Notes: generated by a model not told the origin, from the sequence alone. Positions 53,319-62,559 are shown, counted from the stretch's first letter. The stretch is 64,000 nucleotides of DNA from Alistipes senegalensis (GCA_023664045.1 JAMPGH010000001.1:1457661-1521660), one strand, 5' to 3'. Translations and numbers: made by a program.

Positions 53319-55421
53319 TTATTTCCGTTTGTTTCCCTGTCCCCGTTTCGGATTGTTGCGCGGTGCGAAGTCGAAGACGGTCTTATACTCCTTGTCGAGC
53401 ATAACGGCCGCGTCGAACTTGTCGCCGTTGTTTTTAGAAAACCCTTTGATGACCGAGGTTCGGCCTTTGGTCAGCAACTCGGCGAGCTGGGCGTCCGTAA
53501 GCTGCTTGCGGGCGACGGTGCGCCAGACGGTAAGGCCGCAGTCGGGGTTCCTGCATTTGGCGACTTTCAGATAGAAAACCGCCTCCTTGCCGCACCGCGG
53601 ACAGATGGCTCCGGGACGTGCCGCGCCCTCGACCTTGACCGCCAGCAGCTCTTTGGCGATCTGTGCGGCGTAGACCTCGATACCCCGATGGAACGTGAAA
53701 GCGTCCATCTCGCCCGTAGCGATCTTCGCCAGCGCCAGCTCCCAGCCGCCCGTCATGGCGACGTCGGCGATCTTCTTGTCCTTGACGATTCCGTACACGG
53801 CCAGTCCCTTGTCGGTCGGCAGGAGCGACTTCTTCTCGCGGCGGATGTAGTCGCGGGTGAGGAGCGTTTCGATGATGGCGGCACGGGTCGCGGGCGTTCC
53901 GATGCCGGAATCTTTCATCGCCTCGCGCTCGGCCTCGTCCGCCAGTTCACGCCCGGCCGTCTCCATCGCCGAGAGCAGGGAACTCTCCGTATGGATGGGC
54001 CGCGGCTTGGTCTGCTTGCGCTCCGCGTCGCAACCCTTGACCGGCAAAAGGTCGTTCTTGTCGAGCGCGGGCAACGCCGCCGTCGTGTCGTCCGGCCGCT
54101 CCTCCGGCTCCCGCCGGACTTTGCGCCAGCCGCCCTCCCTGACGACCGTACCTTTGGCGACGAACTCCATGCCGCCGCACTCCAGCCGGGCCGTCGATAC
54201 CTCTTTGATGCAGGCCTTGCCGAAAGCCTCGACCATACGTCCGGCAATCAGGTCGTAGATCGTCTGTTCCTCGGCCGGCAGTCCCGTCGGCATGACCTCT
54301 GTGATGAGCAGGGCGTGGTGATCCGTTACCTTGTCGTTGTCTATGGAGCGCCGGTTGATCTCCGACCCGGCGACGGCGACCGCCTCCGGCCCGAACTGCG
54401 GATGATTCCGCAGGGCCGAGAGCAGCGGGCGGATCTCCGCGGCGACGTCTTCGGGGATATGGCGCGAGCCGGTACGGGGATAGGTGATGTGCTTCTTCTC
54501 GTAGAGCGATTGGGCGATGCCGAGCGTCTTGTCGGCCGAGAAACCGTAGTGCGTGTTGGCATCCTTTTGAAGTGTCGTGAGGTCGTAGAGCAAAGGCGGC
54601 TGCTCCTTCACCTCCTTGCGCTCGACTTCGACGACGCGCACCCCGTCGGCATCCATGACGGCGGCATAGGCTGTTTGCGCCGCATGCTCGTCGTCGAATC
54701 GTTGTGTCGAAAGAGCGGCGAAGAGCGTCGCATCTTTGGCCGTAGAGAGTTTGAGCTGGAAATAGGTTGCGGGCGTGAAAGCCTTGTTTTCCAGATAGCG
54801 GGAGCAGATGATGGCCAGTGTGGGAGTCTGCACGCGGCCGAGCGACCACACGCCGCGTCCGGCGGCCACGGCGAGAGCCTGCGAGGCGTTGATGCCCACG
54901 ACCCAATCGGCCTCGCTGCGGGCTTTGGCCGAGAGGTAGAGGTTGTCGTACTCCGCGCCCGGCCGCAGGTGCTGCAACCCCTCGCGGATCGCCTTGTCGG
55001 TAAGGCTGCTGATCCATAGCCGCACGAAAGGCTTGCGGCATTCCAGAAACGTGTAGATATAACGGAAGATCAACTCGCCCTCGCGGCCTGCGTCGGTGGC
55101 GACGACGATGCGGTCGGCGATGTCGAACAGTTCCTTGATGACGGAGAGTTGTTTCAGTACGCCCGGATCGGACTTGTACTCCTTGCCCTCCTTGATTTGA
55201 CGTGGCAGGAGCGTGAACTTGGGCGGCAGGATCGGCAAATTCTCAGCCCGGAATCCCTCGATGCCGTACTGCTGGGGCATGGCCAAGCCGACCAGATGGC
55301 CGAAAGCCCATGTTACGGCGTAGCCGTTGCCCTCGATATAACCCTCCTTGCGGTTGCGGGCGCCTACGATGGCGGCGATCTCCCGCGCCACCGAGGGCTT
55401 TTCTGCGATGATTACTTGCAT
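53319..55421 (-). CDS. topB: Type IA DNA topoisomerase III (Exc-like)
   Basis: Relaxes and decatenates DNA through single-strand passage. The protein has 700 residues. The Toprim domain reads MQVIIAEKPSVAREIAAIVG and the acidic triad DAGREGEL (near residue 110). Active-site Tyr314 lies in HITYPRTGSRHIPEDV, and a C-terminal zinc module CPRCGKEAVFYLK...CRNPDC completes it. In CTnDOT the equivalent gene, exc, sits in the excision operon. It is cotranscribed with DUF1896 (140 bases apart) and the DUF3945 gene on the minus strand. Confidence 0.94.
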   Translation of the reverse strand: MQVIIAEKPSVAREIAAIVGARNRKEGYIEGNGYAVTWAFGHLVGLAMPQQYGIEGFRAENLPILPPKFTLLPRQIKEGKEYKSDPGVLKQLSVIKELFDIADRIVVATDAGREGELIFRYIYTFLECRKPFVRLWISSLTDKAIREGLQHLRPGAEYDNLYLSAKARSEADWVVGINASQALAVAAGRGVWSLGRVQTPTLAIICSRYLENKAFTPATYFQLKLSTAKDATLFAALSTQRFDDEHAAQTAYAAVMDADGVRVVEVERKEVKEQPPLLYDLTTLQKDANTHYGFSADKTLGIAQSLYEKKHITYPRTGSRHIPEDVAAEIRPLLSALRNHPQFGPEAVAVAGSEINRRSIDNDKVTDHHALLITEVMPTGLPAEEQTIYDLIAGRMVEAFGKACIKEVSTARLECGGMEFVAKGTVVREGGWRKVRREPEERPDDTTAALPALDKNDLLPVKGCDAERKQTKPRPIHTESSLLSAMETAGRELADEAEREAMKDSGIGTPATRAAIIETLLTRDYIRREKKSLLPTDKGLAVYGIVKDKKIADVAMTGGWELALAKIATGEMDAFTFHRGIEVYAAQIAKELLAVKVEGAARPGAICPRCGKEAVFYLKVAKCRNPDCGLTVWRTVARKQLTDAQLAELLTKGRTSVIKGFSKNNGDKFDAAVMLDKEYKTVFDFAPRNNPKRGQGNKRK

Positions 55422-55437
55422 GATTGTTTCGGATTTT

Positions 55438-55644
55438 TTAGTGGTTTCGCTGTTCTTGTTCTTTTTTCAGACGGGCGATCAGTTTACGGTCGTAGTAGAC
55501 GTGGTTGCCGTTCTCGTCGTAGTACCGGCTGTCGTCGTACTCCCGGTCGTCCTGCGGCAGACGACTACCCAGATGCAGGTATAGGCCGATGACCCCGATA
55601 TTTAGGAGTACCAGCACCCCGATGATGACATAAATCGTGTTCAT
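55438..55644 (-). CDS. Small membrane protein of the conjugative element
   Basis: A 68-residue protein with one N-terminal transmembrane helix (MNTIYVIIGVLVLLNIGVIG) and a charged, Tyr/Asp-rich tail (YYDENGNHVYYDRKLIARLK). Nothing more is recognised. It lies between the DUF3945 gene (4-base gap) and topB (16-base gap) on the same strand, and similar small proteins occur at this spot in related elements. It is likely real because it is tightly packed in the operon. Confidence 0.7.
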   Translation of the reverse strand: MNTIYVIIGVLVLLNIGVIGLYLHLGSRLPQDDREYDDSRYYDENGNHVYYDRKLIARLKKEQEQRNH

Positions 55645-55648
55645 ACCG

Positions 55649-57103
55649 TCAATGTTTCAGGCCTTTGGAGTTACTCTTGCGGTAGGTGCGGGCGGCACGT
55701 TTCTCCTGCGTCGGCGTGGGTTGCTGCTGCCCCTGTTTGAGCGGCTCTTTCACGTTCTTGACCGTCTCGACCGTCTTGCCCTCGGAATTGACGGCCACCT
55801 GCGTGCGGCTTTCGGCGGCGGGCTTCACCTCCGCGCCCTGACGCTTGGCACGGTCGGGGTTCCATTTGAAGAAGTCCATCTTCCCCAGCTCGAAATTGGG
55901 CTTGACCCAAGCGTTGAAAGGCTCGCCATGACCGTCCTTCACCATTCCCTTGATGTAGAACGCCTTGACATCGGCACGTTTGGAGGGGTCTTTGACGGCC
56001 TCCGACCACTGCTTGTAGGCCTCGTCGGGAACGGCGGCTTTGAGGATCATGTGATGGATCGTGAGTTCGGGGGCTTTGCCCATCTCCTTTGCCTCCCGAC
56101 CGTCCCGCTCGGTACGCCGCTGGGTGTGGATGGCTCGGTTCTCGGCCTGATAACGCTTGCGATCCAGACCGTCGTAGGAGAACTCGTAGTTGCGTTCGGC
56201 GGCGTCGATCTGAATATAGGCGTCCCGCTTATAGCCGGCACGGGTGGTGTACCCCTCCAACAAGACCTTGCCGCCGCCGTAGAAGTCGATTTGTCGGCCC
56301 TCGGAGAGTTCGGCATTCTTGATGGTGGCGCGTTTCTCCAACAGTTCGACGGGCATATACTCCAGTGTATTCGTCCACTTGTCGCGCGAAACATAACAAG
56401 GAGTGAGTTTTCCCGGCTCCAGTTCGAGGTCGAGCACCTTACCGGCATGACGGCCGTTCGTGAGGTTGTTTTTCACCTCGTCGTCGAGCAATACCCCGTG
56501 GAAAGGCACGTCGAGATTCGGCCTCTCCTGCCAGTAATGGGGAATGACTTTCAGCGAGCCGTCGGCCTGCTCTTCGAGCGATACGCGTCCTTTGGTAGCG
56601 ACGCGCAGGCCGCTCTCCAATTCGGGGTTCATATCCACCAGACCGTTCGACTTGTGGCCGTAAGACATGGCCCGCAGGTGCGGCTCGATGTCCTCCATGC
56701 GGATACCTTTCTTGGCCAAATCGTCGAGGTCGATCTTCGAGGTGTCCAGCGGCTCGAAACGCTGCTCCTGCGCTTGAACCCGTTCGGCGGGATTCACCCG
56801 ATACTGTTCCAGCGTCTGCGGGTCGAAATCGAGGCGGATCAGGTTGTCGAGGGCACGCTCCGCCATGATGAAGATGCCCGTGTGCGAGGGGTTCTCGGCC
56901 TCCTGCATGAACTTCTTGAAGAAGGTTTCAAGAGCCGAATCCTGCGTGTTCACGTTGAGCAGGTCGGCGACATTCTGTTGTGTAGGTTCGATAGTGTGGA
57001 GATTGCCCACCGAATCCATACCTGTAACGGCCCGGATGCGGCCGTCATCGGCTTGCTGAACGAGCATGACTTGTTTGGCTTCGTTCGTTTGTTTTTCGTC
57101 CAT
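55649..57103 (-). CDS. DUF3945 (with DUF4099) domain protein
   Basis: A 484-residue cytoplasmic protein of Bacteroidales conjugative elements. The N-terminal region resembles DUF4099 (VQQADDGRIRAVTGMDSVGN, then LLNVNTQDSALETFFKKFMQ), and two DUF3945-like blocks appear around NLTNGRHAGKVLDLELEPGK and VLLEGYTTRAGYKRDAYIQI. The function is not known; the gene precedes the small membrane protein and topB in one operon. A polar, basic C-terminal tail (KRAARTYRKSNSKGLKH) may bind DNA. Confidence 0.82.
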   Translation of the reverse strand: MDEKQTNEAKQVMLVQQADDGRIRAVTGMDSVGNLHTIEPTQQNVADLLNVNTQDSALETFFKKFMQEAENPSHTGIFIMAERALDNLIRLDFDPQTLEQYRVNPAERVQAQEQRFEPLDTSKIDLDDLAKKGIRMEDIEPHLRAMSYGHKSNGLVDMNPELESGLRVATKGRVSLEEQADGSLKVIPHYWQERPNLDVPFHGVLLDDEVKNNLTNGRHAGKVLDLELEPGKLTPCYVSRDKWTNTLEYMPVELLEKRATIKNAELSEGRQIDFYGGGKVLLEGYTTRAGYKRDAYIQIDAAERNYEFSYDGLDRKRYQAENRAIHTQRRTERDGREAKEMGKAPELTIHHMILKAAVPDEAYKQWSEAVKDPSKRADVKAFYIKGMVKDGHGEPFNAWVKPNFELGKMDFFKWNPDRAKRQGAEVKPAAESRTQVAVNSEGKTVETVKNVKEPLKQGQQQPTPTQEKRAARTYRKSNSKGLKH

Positions 57104-57319
57104 AATTACGATTTTTAATCAGCACCAATAGCGATGCGAGGACGAAAATAAGGGTAACTTACTGTACGGAAAAGAGTTGAAAAGCCTATGGAAGCGTCCG
57201 GCGCAGAAGTGGACGTTTGTGGCGTCGAAGATGGAAATCGCGGGTGGCGATTGTCCGAATGTGAAAATCGCCAGTGTAGAATACGATTTTCGTATAAAAA
57301 TCGTCAGCTGCAAGAAAAG

Positions 57320-57349
57320 AATACGGCTTGGGGATTGCCAAGCCGTATT
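57320..57349 (-). terminator. Terminator of the DUF3791-DUF3990-HTH operon
   Basis: A perfect 12-bp stem, AATACGGCTTGG (57320-57331) with CCAAGCCGTATT (57338-57349). On the minus strand it is followed by CTTTTCTTG. It begins 28 bases past the DUF3791 stop. The rest of 57104-57376 shows no gene. Confidence 0.75.
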
Positions 57350-57376
57350 ACACATAGTAGACGTGCGTTTTCGGTA

Positions 57377-57601
57377 TTATCCGATTTTCCCCATCTTCAA
57401 TTCGGTTTTCAGTATTTCGTACACATAAGCCGAACTTTCGATATAAAGTCCGGACTGCGGATCGGAGAGTTTGGTGAACGTCTCCGAATTGTGGAACATA
57501 GCGATCGCTTCGGTTAGGGTCAGACCTTTATCTTCCATGAGATAAGCCACGATGTCTTTGGTGATGCCTTCGACGAGGTATTGTATTTTCTTATCGCTCA
57601 T
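57377..57601 (-). CDS. DUF3791 domain protein
   Basis: A 74-residue soluble protein with the DUF3791 pattern: KIQYLVEGITKDIVAYLMED, then KGLTLTEAIAMFHNSETFTK and SGLYIESSAYVYEILKTEL. It is the last gene of a three-gene minus-strand operon; its ATG overlaps the DUF3990 stop by four bases. DUF3791 and DUF3990 proteins occur together repeatedly in Bacteria, often next to an HTH protein, in an arrangement like a toxin-antitoxin module. Function is not established here. Confidence 0.82.
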   Translation of the reverse strand: MSDKKIQYLVEGITKDIVAYLMEDKGLTLTEAIAMFHNSETFTKLSDPQSGLYIESSAYVYEILKTELKMGKIG

Positions 57602-58074
57602 AATCTTTCGAGGTATTGGACGGCACGTGCCGAGTGAAAGAAATATTGCGACGAGATTTTCTTGTAACGCAGTCCTGCCACCAGCATCGGCAAGTCGATG
57701 ATTCCGTCGTCGAAATTGCGGAAAAGCGTGGCGATGGTATCATCCGCCACAGGGCCGATTACGATGTCGTAATCGTGGACGGGGTGTCTCCCTTCGCGGC
57801 TGCGGTTCGCCATGACGAACAACGCCCACTCTTCGTTCGGCTCCGAGAACCGCTTTACAGCTAATATTCCATCTGCCATAGCCGCCGCATCGTCGAACTC
57901 GAATGCGGTAACCACCGGCTCTCCGCCGTATATGGTTGCCGTGCGACGGGCCATCTGCACGGCCTGCTCCTCGATTTCGGTGAGGTAAAATCCCTGTCCG
58001 AAATCCTTGTAGGGTTTGCATCGGGCGAAATCTATCTGCTCGATAATGATGTTGGAGCCGTGATAGAGTTTCAT
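57598..58074 (-). CDS. DUF3990 domain protein (possible ADP-ribosyltransferase-like toxin)
   Basis: A 158-residue protein beginning MKLYHGSNIIIEQIDFARCK. This start and the following KDFGQGFYLTEIEEQAVQMA resemble the NAD-pocket segments of ART-like folds (H-Y-E-like order), which is the basis of the toxin idea; I could not confirm catalytic residues. The ATG at 58074 overlaps the HTH gene stop by four bases, and its own stop overlaps the DUF3791 ATG by four, so the three are made as one unit. Alternative long frames upstream run out of frame through the HTH gene and are not real. Confidence 0.78.
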   Translation of the reverse strand: MKLYHGSNIIIEQIDFARCKPYKDFGQGFYLTEIEEQAVQMARRTATIYGGEPVVTAFEFDDAAAMADGILAVKRFSEPNEEWALFVMANRSREGRHPVHDYDIVIGPVADDTIATLFRNFDDGIIDLPMLVAGLRYKKISSQYFFHSARAVQYLERL

Positions 58075-58505
58075 CGTATGCCTCCTCCGTTGTTGAAACA
58101 AACCTGCGTCAAATCCTGTATGCTGTCCTGCAACGAAAGCAAGTGTTCCGCCTCGAAATGCTCGGCGAGGAAATCCAGCCCTTTGTATCGGTTCAAATAG
58201 TTGCTGGCTTCGCGCACGGTCATCCCATGCGTCGTGGCGAACTCGCCGATATTGGCTACGATGTAACCGATGACGCGACGATCTATCCGCGTTGTCGGAT
58301 GCAAACTTACCGAAGCCGAGAGGTTGAGCGCATCCAGCACCTTTGTAACCGTCTTGATGGTCAGGCCACGTCCGCTCTCTATCTTGGAAATCTGGGCCTT
58401 GCCCACGCCGACGCGCTGCCCCAGCTCCTCCTGCGTAAGGCCCCGACGCATGCGCTCGCCATGAATCAATGCTCCGATATGATCTATTCTCGTATTCATA
58501 TCCAT
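58071..58505 (-). CDS. XRE-family HTH protein of the DUF3990 module
   Basis: A 144-residue DNA-binding protein. An XRE-type HTH covers about residues 10-65 (RMRRGLTQEELGQRVGVGKA, then QISKIESGRGLTIKTVTKVL). The C-terminal part (MTVREASNYLNRYKGLDFLA, then EHLLSLQDSIQDLTQVC) looks like a DUF3791-related fold, giving two related regions in the operon. It is likely the autoregulator and possibly the antitoxin. The start at 58505 (MDMNTRIDHIGALIHGERMR) was preferred to a frame extending 50 codons upstream. MobC ends 94 bases upstream of it. Confidence 0.82.
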   Translation of the reverse strand: MDMNTRIDHIGALIHGERMRRGLTQEELGQRVGVGKAQISKIESGRGLTIKTVTKVLDALNLSASVSLHPTTRIDRRVIGYIVANIGEFATTHGMTVREASNYLNRYKGLDFLAEHFEAEHLLSLQDSIQDLTQVCFNNGGGIR

Positions 58506-58599
58506 TGTTTTTGCAAATATAATGCAAGGTTTCCTATTTTGGAAACTTTTATACGGAAACTTTGTCTGAATAATGATATACATTGAAAATATCTGCTTA

Positions 58600-60609
58600 T
58601 TAGTCCTGTTCCGGAAGCAGCTTACATAGCACCGGATCGTTCTTGATTCGTTCAAGTTCTTCGGCGACGATCTGGCTCGCTTCGGCCTTGATGCGTTCGT
58701 AGTTCTCTTGCACCACCTCTTTCATGCGGTCAATTCCCTCCTCGTCCGTGAAGTCGGTGATGAGAGGTATCTTTTGATACTTGGCCGTTTCGGCCTTGAC
58801 TTTCGCACTGTCCACAACGATCTCGGCATGAAAAATCTTCTGGTCGATGCGTTCGTCGAAGTTGTCGGCCACAGCTCCGACGAACATGCCCTGCGTGAGC
58901 GTCGAAATCTTCGATTGCGGGATAAGGCTGTCCATCTGCGTCGATATGGAGGTAGAGGTATCGTTGCGGTTGATGGTCATCGACTGCCGTTTCTGCAAGA
59001 CCTTTCCGAAGCGTTCCGATAGCGTCTTGGCCGTTTCGCCGACCACTTGCCCGGAGAAGATGTTGCCGACAGTGTTCATCACCACTGCGGCCTCCTTGTC
59101 GCCGTAGTCGCGCTTGAGCTGCGAGAAGTCCTGAAATCCGAGGAGCGTGGCTACTTTGTTCGAGCGAGCCGTAGCTATAAGATTGTCCAACCCCTTGAAA
59201 TAGATTGTCGGCAGCTCGTCGATGATAATCGAGGATTTGAGTTGCCCTTTCTTATTGACGAGTTTCACGATGCGCGAGTTGTACAGACCCAATGCCGCCC
59301 CGTAGATGTTCTGCCGGTCGGGATTATTTCCTACGACCAACACTTTCGGATCGTCGGGATTGTTGATGTCGAGCGTGAACTCGTCGCCCGACATGACCCA
59401 GTAGAGCTGCGGCGAAATCATGCGCGAGAGCGGAATCTTGGCCGAGGCGATCTGCCCCTGCAACTGGTCTTGCGCTCCGCCGAGCCATGCGTCCATAAAG
59501 GGCGAGAGGTAGTTTTCCAGTTCGGGATAGGAGGTCAGTATCGGGAAAATATCCTCGTAGCGTTTGTTCAGGAACTCGACGGCGTGCGGGAAGGTGCAGT
59601 ATCGGCCACCCTTGTAGATCCGCAGGTACCAGATAATCGCTGCAAAGAGGATAATGGGCGATTCGACGAAGAAGTCGCCCTGCTTCTGTACCCACGTGCG
59701 GTTGAGATTCAGCATGATCGTGTAGGCCGATTCGTAGGCGTCGGAAATATCGGTCATGAAATCGGGATTGATCGGATTGCAGCGATGCGAACGTCGCGGG
59801 TCGTCGAAGTTGATGACGTAGAACGTCGGTACTTTCTCGTACCCTCCTTGATTGTTGAGCAGATGGTTGTAGGCTATTTCCGAGAGGTCGGGAAATTTGA
59901 AGTCGTAGAGATACATGGCGAACCCTTTCTCAATCTGCTGCTTGATGAATTGATTGACGACAGCATAGCTCTTACCTGAACCCGGCGTGCCGAGTACGAT
60001 CGCCGCGCGAAACGGATTCACAACGTTAATCCAGCCGTCGTTCCACCGCTTGCGGTAGTAGAAACGCGTAGGCAGGTTCACGGAGTATTCATTGGTCAGG
60101 AGGCGCGTTTCCTGTTGGAACGATTCGTTCTCGGTGTTGAACACGTCGTCCATCAGGTTGTGCTTCAGCAGGCGCGACATCCATACGCCGCCCATAAGCA
60201 GACAGATATATCCAGCGGATAAGGTCAGTATGTAAAAGGCTGCGTTCGCCACCGCCGGAAGCGGCAATGCCAGCAGCCACCAGTTGAAGAAGAACAGCAC
60301 GCCGCCCGCCGAGAGTGCCGCGATGATTTTCCTCCACGTGAGTTTCTCCGCCTTCACGCCTTTCGTTCCCAGACACGAGAGGGCAAGGAATACGACGGCG
60401 AAGAGTTTCGTCCAAAGTATGTTGCCGAACAATCCGGCCGTGCGGTCGAAGTTCAGCAGGATTCTGTCGACCACGCCGATACGGATCCCCCAATCCACGA
60501 TCTGCTCGTAGCAGAACCAGTAGATGTTGATTACGACGAACAAGATGCTCAATGCCCGCATGAAATCCATGACTTTCGCCAGACCCCGAAGGTCGTCTTC
60601 CTGTTGCAT
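58600..60609 (-). CDS. mobC: Type IV coupling protein (MobC/TraG, VirD4-like)
   Basis: A 669-residue inner-membrane ATPase that brings the relaxase-DNA complex to the conjugation channel. Four transmembrane helices lie in the first 150 residues (SILFVVINIYWFCYEQIVDW, AVVFLALSCLGT, IIAALSAGGVLFFFNWWLLA, AAFYILTLSAGYICLLMGGV). The motor domain has Walker A VLGTPGSGKSYAV (residues 205-217) and Walker B KSSIIIDELPTI. The C-terminal tail is charged and helical. It is in the mobA-mobB-mobC order on one strand, matching CTnDOT. Confidence 0.93.
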   Translation of the reverse strand: MQQEDDLRGLAKVMDFMRALSILFVVINIYWFCYEQIVDWGIRIGVVDRILLNFDRTAGLFGNILWTKLFAVVFLALSCLGTKGVKAEKLTWRKIIAALSAGGVLFFFNWWLLALPLPAVANAAFYILTLSAGYICLLMGGVWMSRLLKHNLMDDVFNTENESFQQETRLLTNEYSVNLPTRFYYRKRWNDGWINVVNPFRAAIVLGTPGSGKSYAVVNQFIKQQIEKGFAMYLYDFKFPDLSEIAYNHLLNNQGGYEKVPTFYVINFDDPRRSHRCNPINPDFMTDISDAYESAYTIMLNLNRTWVQKQGDFFVESPIILFAAIIWYLRIYKGGRYCTFPHAVEFLNKRYEDIFPILTSYPELENYLSPFMDAWLGGAQDQLQGQIASAKIPLSRMISPQLYWVMSGDEFTLDINNPDDPKVLVVGNNPDRQNIYGAALGLYNSRIVKLVNKKGQLKSSIIIDELPTIYFKGLDNLIATARSNKVATLLGFQDFSQLKRDYGDKEAAVVMNTVGNIFSGQVVGETAKTLSERFGKVLQKRQSMTINRNDTSTSISTQMDSLIPQSKISTLTQGMFVGAVADNFDERIDQKIFHAEIVVDSAKVKAETAKYQKIPLITDFTDEEGIDRMKEVVQENYERIKAEASQIVAEELERIKNDPVLCKLLPEQD

Positions 60610-60642
60610 AAGAGTGAGTTTTTAGTGATGAATAAATTCGGT

Positions 60643-61785
60643 TTATAATTTTCTGTTCCGTGCGTTTCTCGTTTTGCGTTTTTCGCTCGGCCTGTTTTCC
60701 GGCTCCGGCCGTACCGAGCGAGTATCCGCTCCGGCAGTTTGCCGCCTGCCGAACCGCTCCTCGAACGCATTGGCCGAGTAGGCTTTGCCCAAGCGCGAAC
60801 CGTTCGCAACGCAGCGGTTCTCGTGGTCGATGAACGTAACGCCCACGATGCGTCCCGTATCGTTGCGCCGCAGATAAAGGTCGATGCGGAACGCTTGCAG
60901 GCGTTCGCGCAAGGTCTGTTCGGTCGTCGCTTCGCTCAATGCCTCGCCGACCCGATGCCGAAGTCGTTCCCGTTCGTCGCCTTGCTTGAAGCGTTCGCCG
61001 CAGCGGGCCATGTGCCGTTCCAGTTCTTCGAGGCCGACCGCCTTGCCGAATACGGACGCTTTGAGCGGAGCCGCCACGGCCTTGTCGCCGCTTTCGTCCA
61101 ACGCCGTGTAGAGCAAGCCCCGATACGGTATGCCGTTGCGTGTGCCGCGCACCTCCTCCACACCGACGTTGTATCGTGAGAGCAAAGCTCGGAACTCGCC
61201 GAGTGTCTGAAACCGATACATGGCAGCAGCCGGTTTCACGATGGCTCCGATCCGACGTTTCAGGTCGCCTTTGGAGAGGTCGACGGCTGTCAACCGCCAA
61301 TCCTCCGTTCGCTTTCGACTTTTGGCCGGGCACAATCCGTATTCGCGTTCCAGCTCTTCGGTAACGGCGACGCTGCGTTCATTGCGACGACCGTCTTTGA
61401 TTTTGCGTCCGTCTCGTCCGACCTGCACCGATACGATATGAATATGTCGGCGGTCGATGTCGGTATGCTTGAATACGATGTAGGGTTGCTCGCCCCAACC
61501 CATACGCTCCATATACTTCTCGGCTATTTCGGCAAACTGTTCGTCGGTCAGACGGTCTTCGGGATCGGGATTGAGCGAGATGTGGACGACCGGTTTTTCG
61601 GTGCGGTAGTGCTGCGGCATCCAGCGCAGAAGTTCTTCGGCCGTCTGGGCGACGTTGAACAGTCCGTCGGTCGGCTCCCGCAGAATATGCGTCAGAAGCA
61701 CCTCGCCGTTGCCGCGGTCTACTTTCTGCTGGTTGTAGGCAAGTGCTCCGTAAATGTTATTTCCGGTGGTGATCTTGGCTACCAT
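60643..61785 (-). CDS. mobB: MobB-type relaxase
   Basis: Nicks DNA at oriT and stays attached to the transferred strand. The protein has 380 residues. The N terminus MVAKITTGNNIYGALAYNQQ holds the candidate catalytic Tyr (12 or 17). The three-histidine metal site is His107, His114 and His116 in VFKHTDIDRRHIHIVSVQV. These mark a MOB-family relaxase. The start at 61785 overlaps mobA by 7 bases; seven extra residues upstream were dropped. The C-terminal tail is very basic, as expected for a DNA-handling protein. Confidence 0.92.
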   Translation of the reverse strand: MVAKITTGNNIYGALAYNQQKVDRGNGEVLLTHILREPTDGLFNVAQTAEELLRWMPQHYRTEKPVVHISLNPDPEDRLTDEQFAEIAEKYMERMGWGEQPYIVFKHTDIDRRHIHIVSVQVGRDGRKIKDGRRNERSVAVTEELEREYGLCPAKSRKRTEDWRLTAVDLSKGDLKRRIGAIVKPAAAMYRFQTLGEFRALLSRYNVGVEEVRGTRNGIPYRGLLYTALDESGDKAVAAPLKASVFGKAVGLEELERHMARCGERFKQGDERERLRHRVGEALSEATTEQTLRERLQAFRIDLYLRRNDTGRIVGVTFIDHENRCVANGSRLGKAYSANAFEERFGRRQTAGADTRSVRPEPENRPSEKRKTRNARNRKL

Positions 61786-62201
61786 CGCTCTCTGAACTCT
61801 TCGCAAAGCGCAATGATCCTTTGCCCGACCGCAGCCAGTTCGCGCGTTTCATTCTCCAATTTGTAGAGCATAGCGAGTGCTTTTCGCTCCGAGAAATGGG
61901 TGTGCAGCAGCTTCACGATTTGATTATAGTTGGTTCCTACGGCTCGGAATTGAGCGTGGAATTGCGTCAGCTTGGCCACGTATTCCATCGTTCCGCGGTC
62001 GCTTTTTATCACACGGAACACGTCGCCGAAGACCCGTGCTTTGATAAAAGCGGCTTTCGACAATAGTCCCGATTGCTCATACATCGTCAGAAATCGGGCA
62101 TGTTCCGTGTCGGTAAACCGTACCATGACGCAATGCGAAGCGGTATCCGTTTTCGCGGGGCGTCCCCCTCGACCTTTGCGGGTCGGTCTGTTTTTCTCCA
62201 T
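61779..62201 (-). CDS. mobA: MobA-type relaxosome accessory protein
   Basis: A 140-residue DNA-binding protein that helps the relaxase at oriT. A basic N terminus (MEKNRPTRKGRGGRPAKTDT) precedes a ribbon-helix-helix-like region (CVMVRFTDTEHARFLTMYEQ, then LSKAAFIKARVFGD), and a helical C terminus follows with VGTNYNQIVKLLHTHF, the classic segment of Bacteroidales MobA proteins. The ATG at 62201 was chosen because the extra upstream residues cross the oriT-like hairpins. It overlaps mobB by 7 bases. Confidence 0.88.
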   Translation of the reverse strand: MEKNRPTRKGRGGRPAKTDTASHCVMVRFTDTEHARFLTMYEQSGLLSKAAFIKARVFGDVFRVIKSDRGTMEYVAKLTQFHAQFRAVGTNYNQIVKLLHTHFSERKALAMLYKLENETRELAAVGQRIIALCEEFRERW

Positions 62202-62279
62202 AATCGAAATTTTTACGGTGAGGCCATCGCCTTGCCGGTTACTGAAAATTACGATTCTTTCGTGGCGGAGCCGCCTGTC

Positions 62280-62420
62280 GAAAAGCACCGACTTCGGAGG
62301 TGCTTTCACCCCCTTGCGGGCAAGCTGTTTTCCGTTACGGAAATAGTTTCGGGTAACGGAAAACACAGCTTGCTGTTTGCCCTTTGCAAACATGTCCGTC
62401 CGCTCGTCGGACGGACTATC
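62280..62420. other. Candidate origin of transfer (oriT) hairpin region
   Basis: Upstream of mobA, three dyads follow one another: AAGCACC / GGTGCTT (about 62283-62304); a large one with arms GCAAGCTG-TTTTCCGTTAC (62320-62338) and GTAACGGAAAA-CA-CAGCTTGC (62353-62373), with a 2-base bulge; and GTCCGTCCG-CTCGT-CGGACGGAC (62394-62416), a perfect 9-bp stem. Position beside mobA and the hairpin set fit oriT. No nick site can be named. The rest of 62421-62560 shows nothing recognisable. Confidence 0.55.
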
Positions 62421-62559
62421 GAACAAGCCGCCGTAAAAACGGGCAAGGCGGCTTCAATCCACGTCGGAATCGTTTCACGGAGCAAAGATACCGACCTATT
62501 CAACAAACTTAACAACAGCCGATTGCGCCACTCGATGCCACTTCGGCGCCACAAGCGAC

